Shown: positions 8,180-16,291, counted from the stretch's first letter. The stretch: DNA of 64,000 nt from Gulosibacter molinativorax (GCF_003010915.2 NZ_CP028426.1:2108001-2172000), one strand, 5' to 3'. Made by a program: numbers and translations. The notes: generated by a model from the sequence alone, not told the origin.

Positions 8180-9229
8180 ATGACTGTCGTCGACATCAAC
8201 ATCCACCACCTCCCGGAAGACCTCTTCACGAACAAGAAGATCCTGAACGGCTTCCTCAACAGTGCCCCGCGCGGCTTCGGCGAAATCGCCAGCGTCATTG
8301 AAATGGAAAACGGCAAGCAGCAGCTCGTGCTCGAGAAACCGAAGGGCTATCCGAACCTCAACTACGTCGAGGGCGACTACTCGGTCGAGGCAAAGCTCGC
8401 CGCGATGGACGAGGCCGGCGTCGACTACGGCATCATGCGCGTGCCCGTCTGGCAGGAGTGGCTCGACCTCGAGACCTGCAAGGCCGTCAACGACAACGCC
8501 GCATCCATCGTCGAGCGCTCCGGCGGGCGCCTGTTCGCCACCGCGTGCGTGCCGCCGTGGGATCGCCAGGAGAACGTGGATGAACTCAAGCGCTGCGTCG
8601 AGGAACTCGGCTTCGTCGGCGTCCAGCTCGCGTGCCACTACGGCCAGCTCTACCTCGACGACGAGGCGTTCCGCCCCTACCTGCGCGAGATCGAGAAGCT
8701 GAACGTCCCCGTCGTCGTGCACCACACTCCCCTGCCGGTCGAGTACAAGTCGATCCTCGAGTACACGAACCTGCGCCGCGAGTTCGGTCGCATCTCCGAC
8801 CAGGCCACCGCGGTCGGCCGCGAGCTGTTCAGCGGGATGTTCGACGAGATGCCCGGCCTCAAGTTCATCCACACGATGTTCGGTGGGAACTGGTTCGCGA
8901 ACGCGAACCTCCTGACCCCGAAGAAGCCGCAGAAGAAGGAGGCCATGCAGCGCCTCGACCCGACCGGCGGCGAGAAGATTCAGCAGTACATGCGCGAAAA
9001 CATCTTCTTCGACATGACCCACCCGCACTCGTGGGGCAAGCACCAGGTCGAGGCCGCGATCAAGGTCTCGGGCGCCGACCACTACCTCTTCGGCTCCTCG
9101 TTCCCCGTGTTCTACAGCTGGATGAGCCAGGGCGTCGAGTTCGTCGAGAACGAGCTCGAGATCACCGACGAGGAGCGCGAGCTGCTCTTCGCCGGCAACG
9201 CGAAGCGCCTGTTCAACCTGCCCATCTAA
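8180..9229 (+). CDS. amidohydrolase-2 family protein with altered metal ligands
   Basis: The start is ATG 8180 (MTVVDINIHHLPEDL), with GGAG upstream. The 349 residues have the TIM-barrel layout of the ACMSD / gamma-resorcylate decarboxylase family. The N-terminal DxHxH metal motif reads DINIH, so the first His is Asn7. The barrel His residues are present (VVVHH, 181-182; FIHTMFGG, His231). The late GSDYP motif reads GSSFP, so the metal-binding Asp is Ser307. Loss of two of the usual ligands suggests no metal, a differently placed metal, or a non-catalytic role. It is followed 24 bases later by the DUF3500 gene in one operon. Confidence 0.82.
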   Translation: MTVVDINIHHLPEDLFTNKKILNGFLNSAPRGFGEIASVIEMENGKQQLVLEKPKGYPNLNYVEGDYSVEAKLAAMDEAGVDYGIMRVPVWQEWLDLETCKAVNDNAASIVERSGGRLFATACVPPWDRQENVDELKRCVEELGFVGVQLACHYGQLYLDDEAFRPYLREIEKLNVPVVVHHTPLPVEYKSILEYTNLRREFGRISDQATAVGRELFSGMFDEMPGLKFIHTMFGGNWFANANLLTPKKPQKKEAMQRLDPTGGEKIQQYMRENIFFDMTHPHSWGKHQVEAAIKVSGADHYLFGSSFPVFYSWMSQGVEFVENELEITDEERELLFAGNAKRLFNLPI

Positions 9230-9252
9230 CGACCAGTCCAGAGGTGATTCTC

Positions 9253-10668
9253 TTGCCGAACAACACCAGGTTGAACAACGCCGAGCCGAACGGTGCCGAG
9301 CCGACTGGAGCCGACCCGACCGGTCCCGAGCCGACCAGCGCATCCCCCGCCAGCGCCCCGGCGAACGACATCGACGAGTTCTTCTCGACCGATCGCACCC
9401 GCGGCACGGGCGAGGCGATCGCGCTCCCGGACTCCGACTATCGCGAGTTCGTGTACGACCTCGATGACCCGGTCGTGCGGCCCTACCGCGCGATGGACTA
9501 CGAGGAGTTCACCGAGGATCGCCAGCAGGCGGAGTTCCTCCGCAACCTCCTCGAGTATTGGGATGGGCTCTATCGCGAGCCATTCGTCGGAATCACCTCG
9601 GATGGTCACCGTCGCGATGGCCTCTACCGCCTGCCGAGCCCGGCCGGGACCGACGCTGCCGAACCCAACGCATCCGCCCCGGTCGCTGCCGCGATCTCGC
9701 TGTTGGATGCGCTGCCACCAGTCGAGCGCGCGGCCGTCACCTACGCGCTCGACGCGCCGGAATGGCGCGGCTGGAGCAACCCGGAGTTCGTGTTCAAGCG
9801 AATCGGGCTTCGGCTCGAGGAGCTCGCCGACGAGCAGGCTGAGCTCGTCTACGGTCTGCTGCGCGAGTCCCTCAGCGCGGAAGGCTACGAGCGCGTGCGC
9901 GAGGCCATGGCACTGAACGGGTTCCTTGGCGAGATCACGAAACTGCCGCAGATCATGAACGATCGCAGCTACTGGTTCGCGATCTACGGCAAGCCGTCGA
10001 CCACCGAGCCGTGGGGCTGGCAGCTTTTCGGCCGCCACGTCGCGCTGAATTTCGTGTTCGTCGGCGGCCGCGAGGTGTGCGCGCCGGTGTTTATCGGCGC
10101 CGAACCCGCGCTCTCGGAACCCGAGCATCCCCCGATCTTCGAGCGCCGCGAGCGCCTAGCCCTCGAGCTTGCCGCAACCTTCACACCCGAGCAGCGCGAT
10201 CAAGCTGTGGTCTACACATCCGTGCTCGACGAGAAGATGCCGGATGACCGCATCCACCCCGCCGACGAACGGCACGTCGCGGGCGCCTTCCGCGACAATC
10301 GAATCGTGCCCTACGAGGGCATCCTTGCCACTGAGTTCGACCATGATCAGCGTGAGCTGCTGCGCGAGATCGTGCGGGACTTCTACGGGCTGCTTCGTCC
10401 CGAGCAGGTCGAGCTCACGCTCGCCGAGTACGACGAGCACATCGGTGAGACGTATCTCGCGTGGTACGGCGCGACGGATGGTTCGACACCGTCGTATCTG
10501 CGCATCCAGAGCCCGGTCATCATTGCCGAGCTCGACCACCACGCCGGGGTCTGGTTGAGTAACCGTACGCCCGCGCGCTTCCACGTGCACTCGACGCTGC
10601 GGCACCCGAACGGCAACGACTACGGCAAAGCACTCATCAGCGCTTGGCAAGAAGCCATCGCTGATTAA
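9253..10668 (+). CDS. DUF3500 family protein
   Basis: The likely start is TTG 9253, six bases after AGAGGTGA; GTG 9244 lies too close to that site. The first 35 residues are a tandem repeat of about five residues (EPNGA, EPTGA, DPTGP). The rest matches the DUF3500 pattern, including DNRIVPYEG, VIIAELDHHAGVWLSN and HVHSTLRHPNGNDYGKAL, which are rich in His, Asp and Asn and could bind metal. No biochemical function is known to me for the family. Its place behind the amidohydrolase suggests a catabolic enzyme rather than a structural protein. The next gene, hipB, begins 78 bases downstream. Confidence 0.72.
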   Translation: MPNNTRLNNAEPNGAEPTGADPTGPEPTSASPASAPANDIDEFFSTDRTRGTGEAIALPDSDYREFVYDLDDPVVRPYRAMDYEEFTEDRQQAEFLRNLLEYWDGLYREPFVGITSDGHRRDGLYRLPSPAGTDAAEPNASAPVAAAISLLDALPPVERAAVTYALDAPEWRGWSNPEFVFKRIGLRLEELADEQAELVYGLLRESLSAEGYERVREAMALNGFLGEITKLPQIMNDRSYWFAIYGKPSTTEPWGWQLFGRHVALNFVFVGGREVCAPVFIGAEPALSEPEHPPIFERRERLALELAATFTPEQRDQAVVYTSVLDEKMPDDRIHPADERHVAGAFRDNRIVPYEGILATEFDHDQRELLREIVRDFYGLLRPEQVELTLAEYDEHIGETYLAWYGATDGSTPSYLRIQSPVIIAELDHHAGVWLSNRTPARFHVHSTLRHPNGNDYGKALISAWQEAIAD

Positions 10669-10745
10669 CGGTCGCTCGACTACCAACATTCTGGCACTTT
10701 CACCCTGAAACAACTAGCCTGGTGGTAGACCTGAAAGGGACCGCG

Positions 10746-11036
10746 ATGACCCCGCCAACTGCTCCAGTGGAGCGAGCCATGCGCACCATTGGCGAACATG
10801 TGACCGTGATGCGCAAGATTAGCCGCCTCAACGCAAAACAGACCGCCGCTCGTGCTGGCGTGAGCCTCACCACGCTCCGGAACTTCGAGCGTGGCGAAAA
10901 CGTCGAGTTCGTCTCTGCGCTCGAAATTCTCCGCGCCGTTGGATTACTCGAACAGGTTGTGCAGGGCGCTGACCCACTGCAGTCAGACCAGGGGCGAGCT
11001 CGACTCAACGCGTACCTCGACGGGAAACAAAAATGA
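10746..11036 (+). CDS. hipB: HipB-type antitoxin, XRE helix-turn-helix
   Basis: The start is ATG 10746, with GAAAGGGA upstream. The 96-residue protein holds an XRE helix-turn-helix, about residues 12-70 (IGEHVTVMRKISRLNAKQTAARAGVSLTTLRNFERGE). Such antitoxins bind the promoter of their own operon and the kinase partner. The stop overlaps the next start (ATGA), a classic toxin-antitoxin coupling. The module sits between the DUF3500 gene and gntR and appears unrelated to the catabolic genes around it. Confidence 0.88.
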   Translation: MTPPTAPVERAMRTIGEHVTVMRKISRLNAKQTAARAGVSLTTLRNFERGENVEFVSALEILRAVGLLEQVVQGADPLQSDQGRARLNAYLDGKQK

Positions 11037-12373
11037 CGAGTCCCCTCGATGTCGACGTAGAAGTTCAGCTTCCAGACGGCCGAATGGTTGCCTGCGGCGC
11101 CATTCGCCAGGCGGTCGTCCCGCCGAGGCGAAGCCCGGTGATGACCTTTCAATACGCTGACAGCTACCTCGCCGAGACACTCGCGTATGAGCTTTCGCCC
11201 GATTTGCCACTCGATCGGTCCATTCACGTCCCTGCAATCCACCTCAACACGTTCCACGCCTTTCGCGATGTTCAGCCAGACCGCTGGGGACAGAGACTCA
11301 TCGAGTCTGCGGAACGCCGCGATGCCCGGGCCGCAGGCCGTGCACCACGGCGACTGACCGACCTCGATATTCTTCTGCGCATTCCGGATGAGACAAGACA
11401 GGGCGCGCTCCGATTCCTCAAGGAGGGGGAGCCCGCGCCTCCCTCGGCCGATATTGCACCAGTGGAGCGACTTCCTTGGGTTGCTGCGGTAACCGGACGC
11501 ATTGAGACAGACGACGCGCTCGACGAGCAGGCACTCAGGCTCTTACCGACGGGCACCGGTGCAGGTGGCGCGCGCCCGAAGTTCACGGTTCGCCTGCCAT
11601 CGGGCCGACTGGCGCTCGCAAAACTCCCCAGCCGTTCCGACCGCTGGGATGTGGCGCGCTGGGAAGTGGCGACTGCCCGAGCTGCTGTCGAGGCGGGAAT
11701 TAGAGTTCCCGAGATCAACTATGTCCCCGGTCACGAAGGCAGCGATGGAATCACCGTCATCGATCGATTCGACAGGGGGATCGACGGTCGCCGCATTGGC
11801 TACAGGAGCGGAGCCGGGCTACTTGAGCTCACGGATGCGACTGACTATTCGTATGCGGATCTCGCGTCGGCGGCTCTGGCCGTTTCAACGCGACAAGACG
11901 AGCTTGGCGCGGAACTCTTCCGCCGTGTGGCATTCACGGTACTGGTCAACAATGTTGACGATCACGCCCGAAATCACGGCTTCCTGCGAACCGAATCTGA
12001 TTGGGAGATCTCACCTGCGTTCGACGTCAATCCGCATCCTGCCCCTCTTGAAGCAACGCCGATCGATCGAGACGACGACCCCACGAACCGAGACTTAAGG
12101 CGGCTCATCGCCGACCGAGACCGCTATGGCGTAAGTCTCGACCTTGCGCGGGAGTCGATTGCACTGGCGATCGAGGCCGCTGCCAGTGTGCCCGGAAACG
12201 CCCGCGAGCTCGGCGCGACCGACAGGGAACTCGACTACTTTGCAGACATATTCGACGAAGTGCGATTCGAGGATGCGCGAGCGCTGATCGGACCGCCGGG
12301 GGCGGTCGACCCACGCGCAACCGGAAAAAGCAGAGCTCGCGACGCACTCGGACGGTTCACCCCATCCGAGTAA
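11033..12373 (+). CDS. hipA: HipA-type serine/threonine kinase toxin
   Basis: The 446 residues have the HipA layout: an N-terminal HipA_N-like part, the P-loop-like GTGAGGARPKFTV near residue 180, the catalytic NNVDDHARNHGFL (Asp309/310) and the metal motif SPAFDVNP. HipA kinases phosphorylate aminoacyl-tRNA synthetases or other translation targets and drive growth arrest when not held by HipB. All core motifs are present, so it is probably active. It overlaps hipB by 4 bases. It is longer by about 60 residues at the N-terminus than the shortest HipA proteins. Confidence 0.9.
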   Translation: MTSPLDVDVEVQLPDGRMVACGAIRQAVVPPRRSPVMTFQYADSYLAETLAYELSPDLPLDRSIHVPAIHLNTFHAFRDVQPDRWGQRLIESAERRDARAAGRAPRRLTDLDILLRIPDETRQGALRFLKEGEPAPPSADIAPVERLPWVAAVTGRIETDDALDEQALRLLPTGTGAGGARPKFTVRLPSGRLALAKLPSRSDRWDVARWEVATARAAVEAGIRVPEINYVPGHEGSDGITVIDRFDRGIDGRRIGYRSGAGLLELTDATDYSYADLASAALAVSTRQDELGAELFRRVAFTVLVNNVDDHARNHGFLRTESDWEISPAFDVNPHPAPLEATPIDRDDDPTNRDLRRLIADRDRYGVSLDLARESIALAIEAAASVPGNARELGATDRELDYFADIFDEVRFEDARALIGPPGAVDPRATGKSRARDALGRFTPSE

Positions 12374-12448
12374 TACTCGCGCTCAATCCCCAGTTCGGCG
12401 AGCAAACGTTGTTCGCCAATCCCGAATTCGGCGTGTGCCCGGGGCGCG

Positions 12449-13150
12449 CTACTTCGTCTGGGAGTCCGTGAACTTGGCGACTTGGTCCTCGAGGTCCTGC
12501 GTCTCGACCGCGACGAGGGTGTTGATCTCGTGCTGCCGGGCGAGGGTTTCGACCTCGTCGAATGCGCCGCCACCCTCAATGAGCGCAACGATTGCCTCAT
12601 GCTCTTCCAGCGTCGCGAACGCGCGGCCCGGTGCCGCCCAGAACGCGGATCGACGAATCACCTGCATCCGCATCCACTCGGCGTCGAGCAGAGTGTTGAG
12701 GTGCTCGTCCTCGCTCTTCTCGTAGAGCACGCCGTGGAATTCTCGGTTCAGCTGACCGAACGTCGCAGTGTCGAAACTCTCGAGAGCCGTGCGCATCCGC
12801 GCGTTCAGCTCGCGCGCTTCCGCAAGATCATCCGCGGTGAGGTTCGGCGCCGACAGCGCGGTCGCGAGGCCTTCGAGTCTCGACAGCACGCGCAACGTTC
12901 CCTTCCACGCGTCGCCGTCGAATCGCTTGACGGTAGCCCCGACGTTCGGCGTGATCTCGACCCACCCCTCAGCCTCGAGGCGCCGAAGCGATTCGCGCCA
13001 GGGGCCCGAACTGATCCCATACTCTCGCGACACCTGATCGATCACGATTCGGAATCCGGGGACGAATGTGCCGTCGGCAATGCGGGCTTTGAGAATGTCG
13101 TATGCCTGCTCGGACTTGCTTTTCGTGCTGGCGGCTTCGTTGCTAACCAT
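12449..13150 (-). CDS. GntR-family regulator, FCD subfamily
   Basis: The N-terminal winged helix, residues about 14-75 (EQAYDILKARIADGTFVPG...ISSGPWRESLRRLEAEGWVEI), is followed by an all-helical FCD ligand domain with His residues in REFHGVLYEKSE and EEHEAI that may hold a metal. FCD regulators usually repress catabolic operons and respond to a carboxylic acid intermediate. A 17-base element just upstream of its start matches one in the divergent promoter of the 5.2-10.7-kb cluster. I therefore infer that it controls that cluster, although hipBA lies between. Confidence 0.88.
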   Translation of the reverse strand: MVSNEAASTKSKSEQAYDILKARIADGTFVPGFRIVIDQVSREYGISSGPWRESLRRLEAEGWVEITPNVGATVKRFDGDAWKGTLRVLSRLEGLATALSAPNLTADDLAEARELNARMRTALESFDTATFGQLNREFHGVLYEKSEDEHLNTLLDAEWMRMQVIRRSAFWAAPGRAFATLEEHEAIVALIEGGGAFDEVETLARQHEINTLVAVETQDLEDQVAKFTDSQTK

Positions 13151-13155
13151 CCTTG

Positions 13156-13172
13156 AATCCTAATAGAAATCA
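13156..13172. promoter_or_regulatory. candidate GntR autoregulatory operator
   Basis: AATCCTAATAGAAATCA begins 5 bases above the gntR start and matches the element on the minus strand at 8101-8117 at 15 of 17 positions. It runs into an imperfect palindrome GAAATC / GATTTC (13166-13171 and 13178-13183). Confidence 0.5.
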
Positions 13173-13216
13173 CAAGAGATTTCTTCAAGAATCCGACGAG
13201 ATGTGTTCGCAGGCAG

Positions 13217-13255
13217 AAAAACGAGAGCAGCGCGTGCAGGCGCTGCTCTCGTTTT
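13217..13255. terminator. intrinsic terminator after marR (minus)
   Basis: AAAACGAGAGCAGCGC and GCGCTGCTCTCGTTTT form 16-bp arms around a 6-base loop. T-tracts occur on both strands. It lies directly after the MarR gene that ends at 13270 and before the gntR start region. Confidence 0.88.
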
Positions 13256-13269
13256 CGAGTGCTAGTTTG

Positions 13270-14025
13270 TTAGTGGATTCGGGGACCGTAGTCGTGGCCG
13301 CGACCGTGGTGGCGCCGCTCTTGGGGGCCGCCGTGACCTTCGTGGCCGCCGCCGCATCCACCGCGACCGCCGCCATGACCGCGCCCGCCACCGTGACCAC
13401 CGTGCCCGCGACCACCGTGACGACGGGAGTACATCCCGGCATAACCGTCGGGCGCGTATTCGGACATCTGGGACATCCAGCGCTCGAAGCGCTCCTCCCC
13501 CATCCGCGCGCGGGCCTGCTCGCTCCAGCGGTCGAAGTCCTCGTCGAGAACTTCACCCTCCGCCTCGAGCTGCGACTCAAGCTGCTCGATGATGCGGTCG
13601 AGGAATCCCTCGAGCTGCACCTGCTCCTCCTCGGTGAGTGCCGAGAACGCATCCGGATGCTGCGGCTTGAGCTGCTCAGTGTTCCGCCCCTCTTCGGTCA
13701 GGCGGATGAGGATGACGCGCTTGTCTTCTTCGGACGGCTCGCGGGCAATGAGCCCGGCGCGTTCGAGCTTCCCGAGGAGTTCGTTGAGCGAGGCAACCCG
13801 CATGCCGAGGATGAACGCGAGGTCCTTCGTCGGGACGGCATCCTGGAGCTTGAGCGCCGCAAGGATGCGGCCCTGGCCGCGAGTCGGGTCGGATGCATGC
13901 CCCGGCCCGACGTGCTCGCCGAGGCCTCGGCCGGAGTCGGGACGGTGGGAGCCGCCGCGATAGCCGCGGGGCTTCATAAGACGTGAAACGTGTCGAAACT
14001 TCTGAAAAAGTGTTTCGGTATCCAT
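13270..14025 (-). CDS. MarR-family regulator with His/Gly-rich C-terminal tail
   Basis: The start is ATG 14025 (MDTETLFQKF), with GAAAGGAT upstream. A MarR winged helix covers about residues 50-150 (GRILAALKLQDAVPTKDLAFILGMRVASLNELLGKLERAGLIAREPSEEDKR). The last 50 residues are almost only His, Gly and Arg (GGRGHGGHGGGRGHGGGRGG), a composition that could bind Ni, Zn or Cu. The promoter carries three GGTACC-centred sites, expected to be its operators. No neighbouring metal or drug exporter is present on this side, so its regulon is probably itself or lies elsewhere. Confidence 0.85.
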   Translation of the reverse strand: MDTETLFQKFRHVSRLMKPRGYRGGSHRPDSGRGLGEHVGPGHASDPTRGQGRILAALKLQDAVPTKDLAFILGMRVASLNELLGKLERAGLIAREPSEEDKRVILIRLTEEGRNTEQLKPQHPDAFSALTEEEQVQLEGFLDRIIEQLESQLEAEGEVLDEDFDRWSEQARARMGEERFERWMSQMSEYAPDGYAGMYSRRHGGRGHGGHGGGRGHGGGRGGCGGGHEGHGGPQERRHHGRGHDYGPRIH

Positions 14026-14050
14026 GAGTTGGATCCTTTCGTAAAGTTGC

Positions 14051-14119
14051 TGGTACCTGTAGTTCTGGTACCTGTTGAATAATCTACAGGCCCCAGTTGG
14101 AAATAGCAACAGGTACCTG
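14051..14119. promoter_or_regulatory. three GGTACC-centred operator-like sites upstream of marR
   Basis: TGGTACCTGT occurs at 14051-14060 and again at 14066-14075, a 15-bp shift, and ACAGGTACCTG lies at 14109-14119. Each is a near-perfect dyad of the size bound by MarR dimers. They flank the likely start of transcription of the MarR gene, which suggests autorepression. Confidence 0.6.
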
Positions 14120-14148
14120 CGAAAACTTTTTCAGGCGGACACAACGAT

Positions 14149-14182
14149 GCGCCCTTCCCCTGGTTTCCCAGGGGAAGGGCGC
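14149..14182. terminator. GC-rich hairpin after sugar ABC operon
   Basis: GCGCCCTTCCCCTGG and CCAGGGGAAGGGCGC are perfect 15-bp arms with a 4-base loop. The hairpin is immediately downstream of the substrate-binding gene on the minus strand. It lacks a clear T-tract. Confidence 0.7.
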
Positions 14183-14198
14183 GCGGGCTGGCCGGGCA

Positions 14199-15167
14199 CT
14201 ACTCGCAGAACGCAGGTGCCTCGTCGACGTTGTCGGCGGTCACGAGCAGCACTGGCGACTGCGCGACCTTCTCGCCGTCGGGGTTCTCGAGCAGTCCCAC
14301 GGCGTTGATCACCGAGTTCGCGCCGAGCTGCGCCGCCGAGTCCGACACCGTCGCGGCAAAGGTGCCGTCAGTAACCGCCTGGAGGCCGGGGTCGGTGCCG
14401 TTCGTCGTGACGATCTGCGCATCCGAACCGGCGGCGTCGAGCGCGGTCTGCACGCCGAAGGCCATGTCCTCGTTAAGCACGAACACGTAGTCAAGATCCG
14501 GGTTCGCCTGGATGATGTTCTCCGCAGCTTCCTGCGCCTTGCCGCGGTTGAACATGCCCGGCTGGTTCGCCACGACGGACACATTCGCGTCGAGCGCTTC
14601 TTCGAAACCGGCCGCAACGAAGTCGCTGGACGCGCCCGGCGCGCCCGCCACAACCGCCGCCGTGACATCCGCACCGGCGGCATCCTCGTCGACCCAGTCG
14701 GCCGCAAGCTCGCCCACGTGGGCCAGGTCGACGACCGTCGCGCCCAGCACCGAGTCGAGGTCTTCGGTCATGACCGCGGTCAGATAAATCGGTACACCCG
14801 CATCCGTCGCGGTGCGAATCGCACCCTCGAGCGAGTCGACGCTGACCGTGTTCAGCACGATCGCATCCACACCGCGCGAGATCATGTCTTCGACATTCGC
14901 AATCTCTTGGGTCGCATCCTGTCCGGAAGATGCCGTGAGAATCTCGACGCCGGCCTCAGCTGCACCGGATTCGGCACCGTTCAACAGGCAGGTGCCCCAC
15001 TCATTGTCGGCGCTGCCAATGAACCCGACAGTGAGGCCGCCGCTCGCCTCCGCGCCGCCAGCATCCGCGGTCGCGCCCGTGTCGCCGCCGGACGAGCATC
15101 CTGCCAGAAGCAAGCCCGTGAGTGCGACACCCCCGCCAGCGAGGAGCCCATAACGTCGATTCTTCAT
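14199..15167 (-). CDS. sugar ABC transporter substrate-binding lipoprotein (RbsB-like)
   Basis: A signal peptide with lipobox LLLAGC (Cys24) is followed by a periplasmic-binding-protein type I domain: LTVGFIGSADNEWGTCLLNGAESGA, then GVDAIVLNTVSVDSL and FVLNEDMAFGVQTAL. The mature protein would be tethered outside the membrane and deliver a ligand to the permease encoded upstream. It is third in the operon ATPase, permease, binding protein. A 129-base gap with a GC hairpin separates it from the permease, which may allow extra expression. The ligand is not determined; many relatives bind pentoses, hexoses or autoinducer-like sugars. Confidence 0.88.
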   Translation of the reverse strand: MKNRRYGLLAGGGVALTGLLLAGCSSGGDTGATADAGGAEASGGLTVGFIGSADNEWGTCLLNGAESGAAEAGVEILTASSGQDATQEIANVEDMISRGVDAIVLNTVSVDSLEGAIRTATDAGVPIYLTAVMTEDLDSVLGATVVDLAHVGELAADWVDEDAAGADVTAAVVAGAPGASSDFVAAGFEEALDANVSVVANQPGMFNRGKAQEAAENIIQANPDLDYVFVLNEDMAFGVQTALDAAGSDAQIVTTNGTDPGLQAVTDGTFAATVSDSAAQLGANSVINAVGLLENPDGEKVAQSPVLLVTADNVDEAPAFCE

Positions 15168-15203
15168 GATGATTCCTTTCTCGAAGCACGCCGTCGTGCC
15201 TCA

Positions 15204-15228
15204 CGATCCGGCCGGTGCGGCCGGATCG
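15204..15228. other. intra-operon hairpin between permease and binding protein
   Basis: CGATCCGGCC and GGCCGGATCG are perfect 10-bp arms with a 5-base loop. There is no T-tract. Such hairpins in ABC operons can protect the downstream mRNA segment; that role is inferred. Confidence 0.6.
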
Positions 15229-15295
15229 ATGTGATGGATATAAAGGGGATGGAGCTAAAAGGGGATGTGGTGAGAGGTAAGCGGCCGGAGCGAGC

Positions 15296-16291
15296 TCAGA
15301 CTTTTCGCCGGCGCCACTGCACGACGTTGAGGATCGCAGCGATGAGCAGCACCGCGCCGACCGACATGGCCTGGAAGTAGCTCGAGACGCCGAGCAGGTT
15401 GAGCGCATTAGCGACAATGCCAAGCAGCAGCACGCCGAGCACCGATCCGAGGATGCTGCCCTTACCGCCTACCAGCGACGTGCCACCGATGACCACGGCC
15501 GCGACGGCCTGCAGTTCGAGGCTGAGGCCGCCGATCCCCGGGCTTGCCGCGCCGAGCCGTGCGAGGAGCATGACCCCGGCGATGCCCGCGAGCATCCCAC
15601 CCATCGAGTACAGCAGGATCTTGTTGCGCGCCACCGGGATGCCAGTGAGTCGGGCGACCTCTTCGTTGCCACCCATCGCGAAGGTGTTGCGGCCGAAGGA
15701 GGTGTAGCGCAGGACGAGAGCCACGACGACGCAGATCACGATGGCGGCGAGCAGGATGTACGGGATGCCGAGAATCGCACCGTTGCCAAACTCGTAGAGC
15801 TTGTTCTGGGCCGAGACGCTCAGTCCGTCGATGACGACGAGTGCGAGACCGTCGAGCAGGGTCGCAGTGGCGAGGGTTGCAACGAATGGAGTCACCTTCG
15901 TATAGGTAACGACGATGCCGTTGACGAAGCCGATCGCGGTCGCGCAGATCAGGCCGATCGTAATGGCGAGCAGCGTGGGCACTTCTAGGGTCAGCATTTG
16001 CGCGACGATGCCCATCGTGACCGCGAGGTTGCTGCCGAGCGAGAAGTCGATCCCGCCCGAGATCATGAGCATCGTGAGCCCCGCGGCGATGACCGCGAGC
16101 ACGCTCACCTGCTTCAGCACGTTCAGGATGTTGTTCGTCGTCAGGAAGGCATCGGTGCCGATCGAGGTGATGATGACCGCGATGATGATGACGACAATGA
16201 GGCCGATGTGAGCCGTATTGAGCGTGCTCAGCTTCGGTGCAGCGGACTTGGTGATCGCGCTCACCGGCGCGGTAGTGGTGTTCTCAGGCAC
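15296..16291 (-). CDS. sugar ABC transporter permease (RbsC-like)
   Basis: The likely start is GTG 16291 (VPENTTTAPV), with GGAG 9 bases upstream and 8 bases of overlap with the ATPase gene. The 331 residues give 8-10 membrane segments. The region VLAVIAAGLTMLMISGGIDFSLGS is the conserved BPD_transp_2 signature, and GGTSLVGGKGSILGSVLGVLLLG lies near the C-terminus. The frame stays open upstream for another 110 codons, but that is an overlap with the ATPase gene. It forms the membrane channel with the RbsA-like ATPase. Confidence 0.9.
   Translation of the reverse strand: MPENTTTAPVSAITKSAAPKLSTLNTAHIGLIVVIIIAVIITSIGTDAFLTTNNILNVLKQVSVLAVIAAGLTMLMISGGIDFSLGSNLAVTMGIVAQMLTLEVPTLLAITIGLICATAIGFVNGIVVTYTKVTPFVATLATATLLDGLALVVIDGLSVSAQNKLYEFGNGAILGIPYILLAAIVICVVVALVLRYTSFGRNTFAMGGNEEVARLTGIPVARNKILLYSMGGMLAGIAGVMLLARLGAASPGIGGLSLELQAVAAVVIGGTSLVGGKGSILGSVLGVLLLGIVANALNLLGVSSYFQAMSVGAVLLIAAILNVVQWRRRKV

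Noticed and set aside
8632..9252. 5' extension of the DUF3500 frame through the amidohydrolase gene
   Set aside because: The extension is an Arg/Pro-rich shadow; the TTG at 9253 has a good ribosome site after the amidohydrolase stop.
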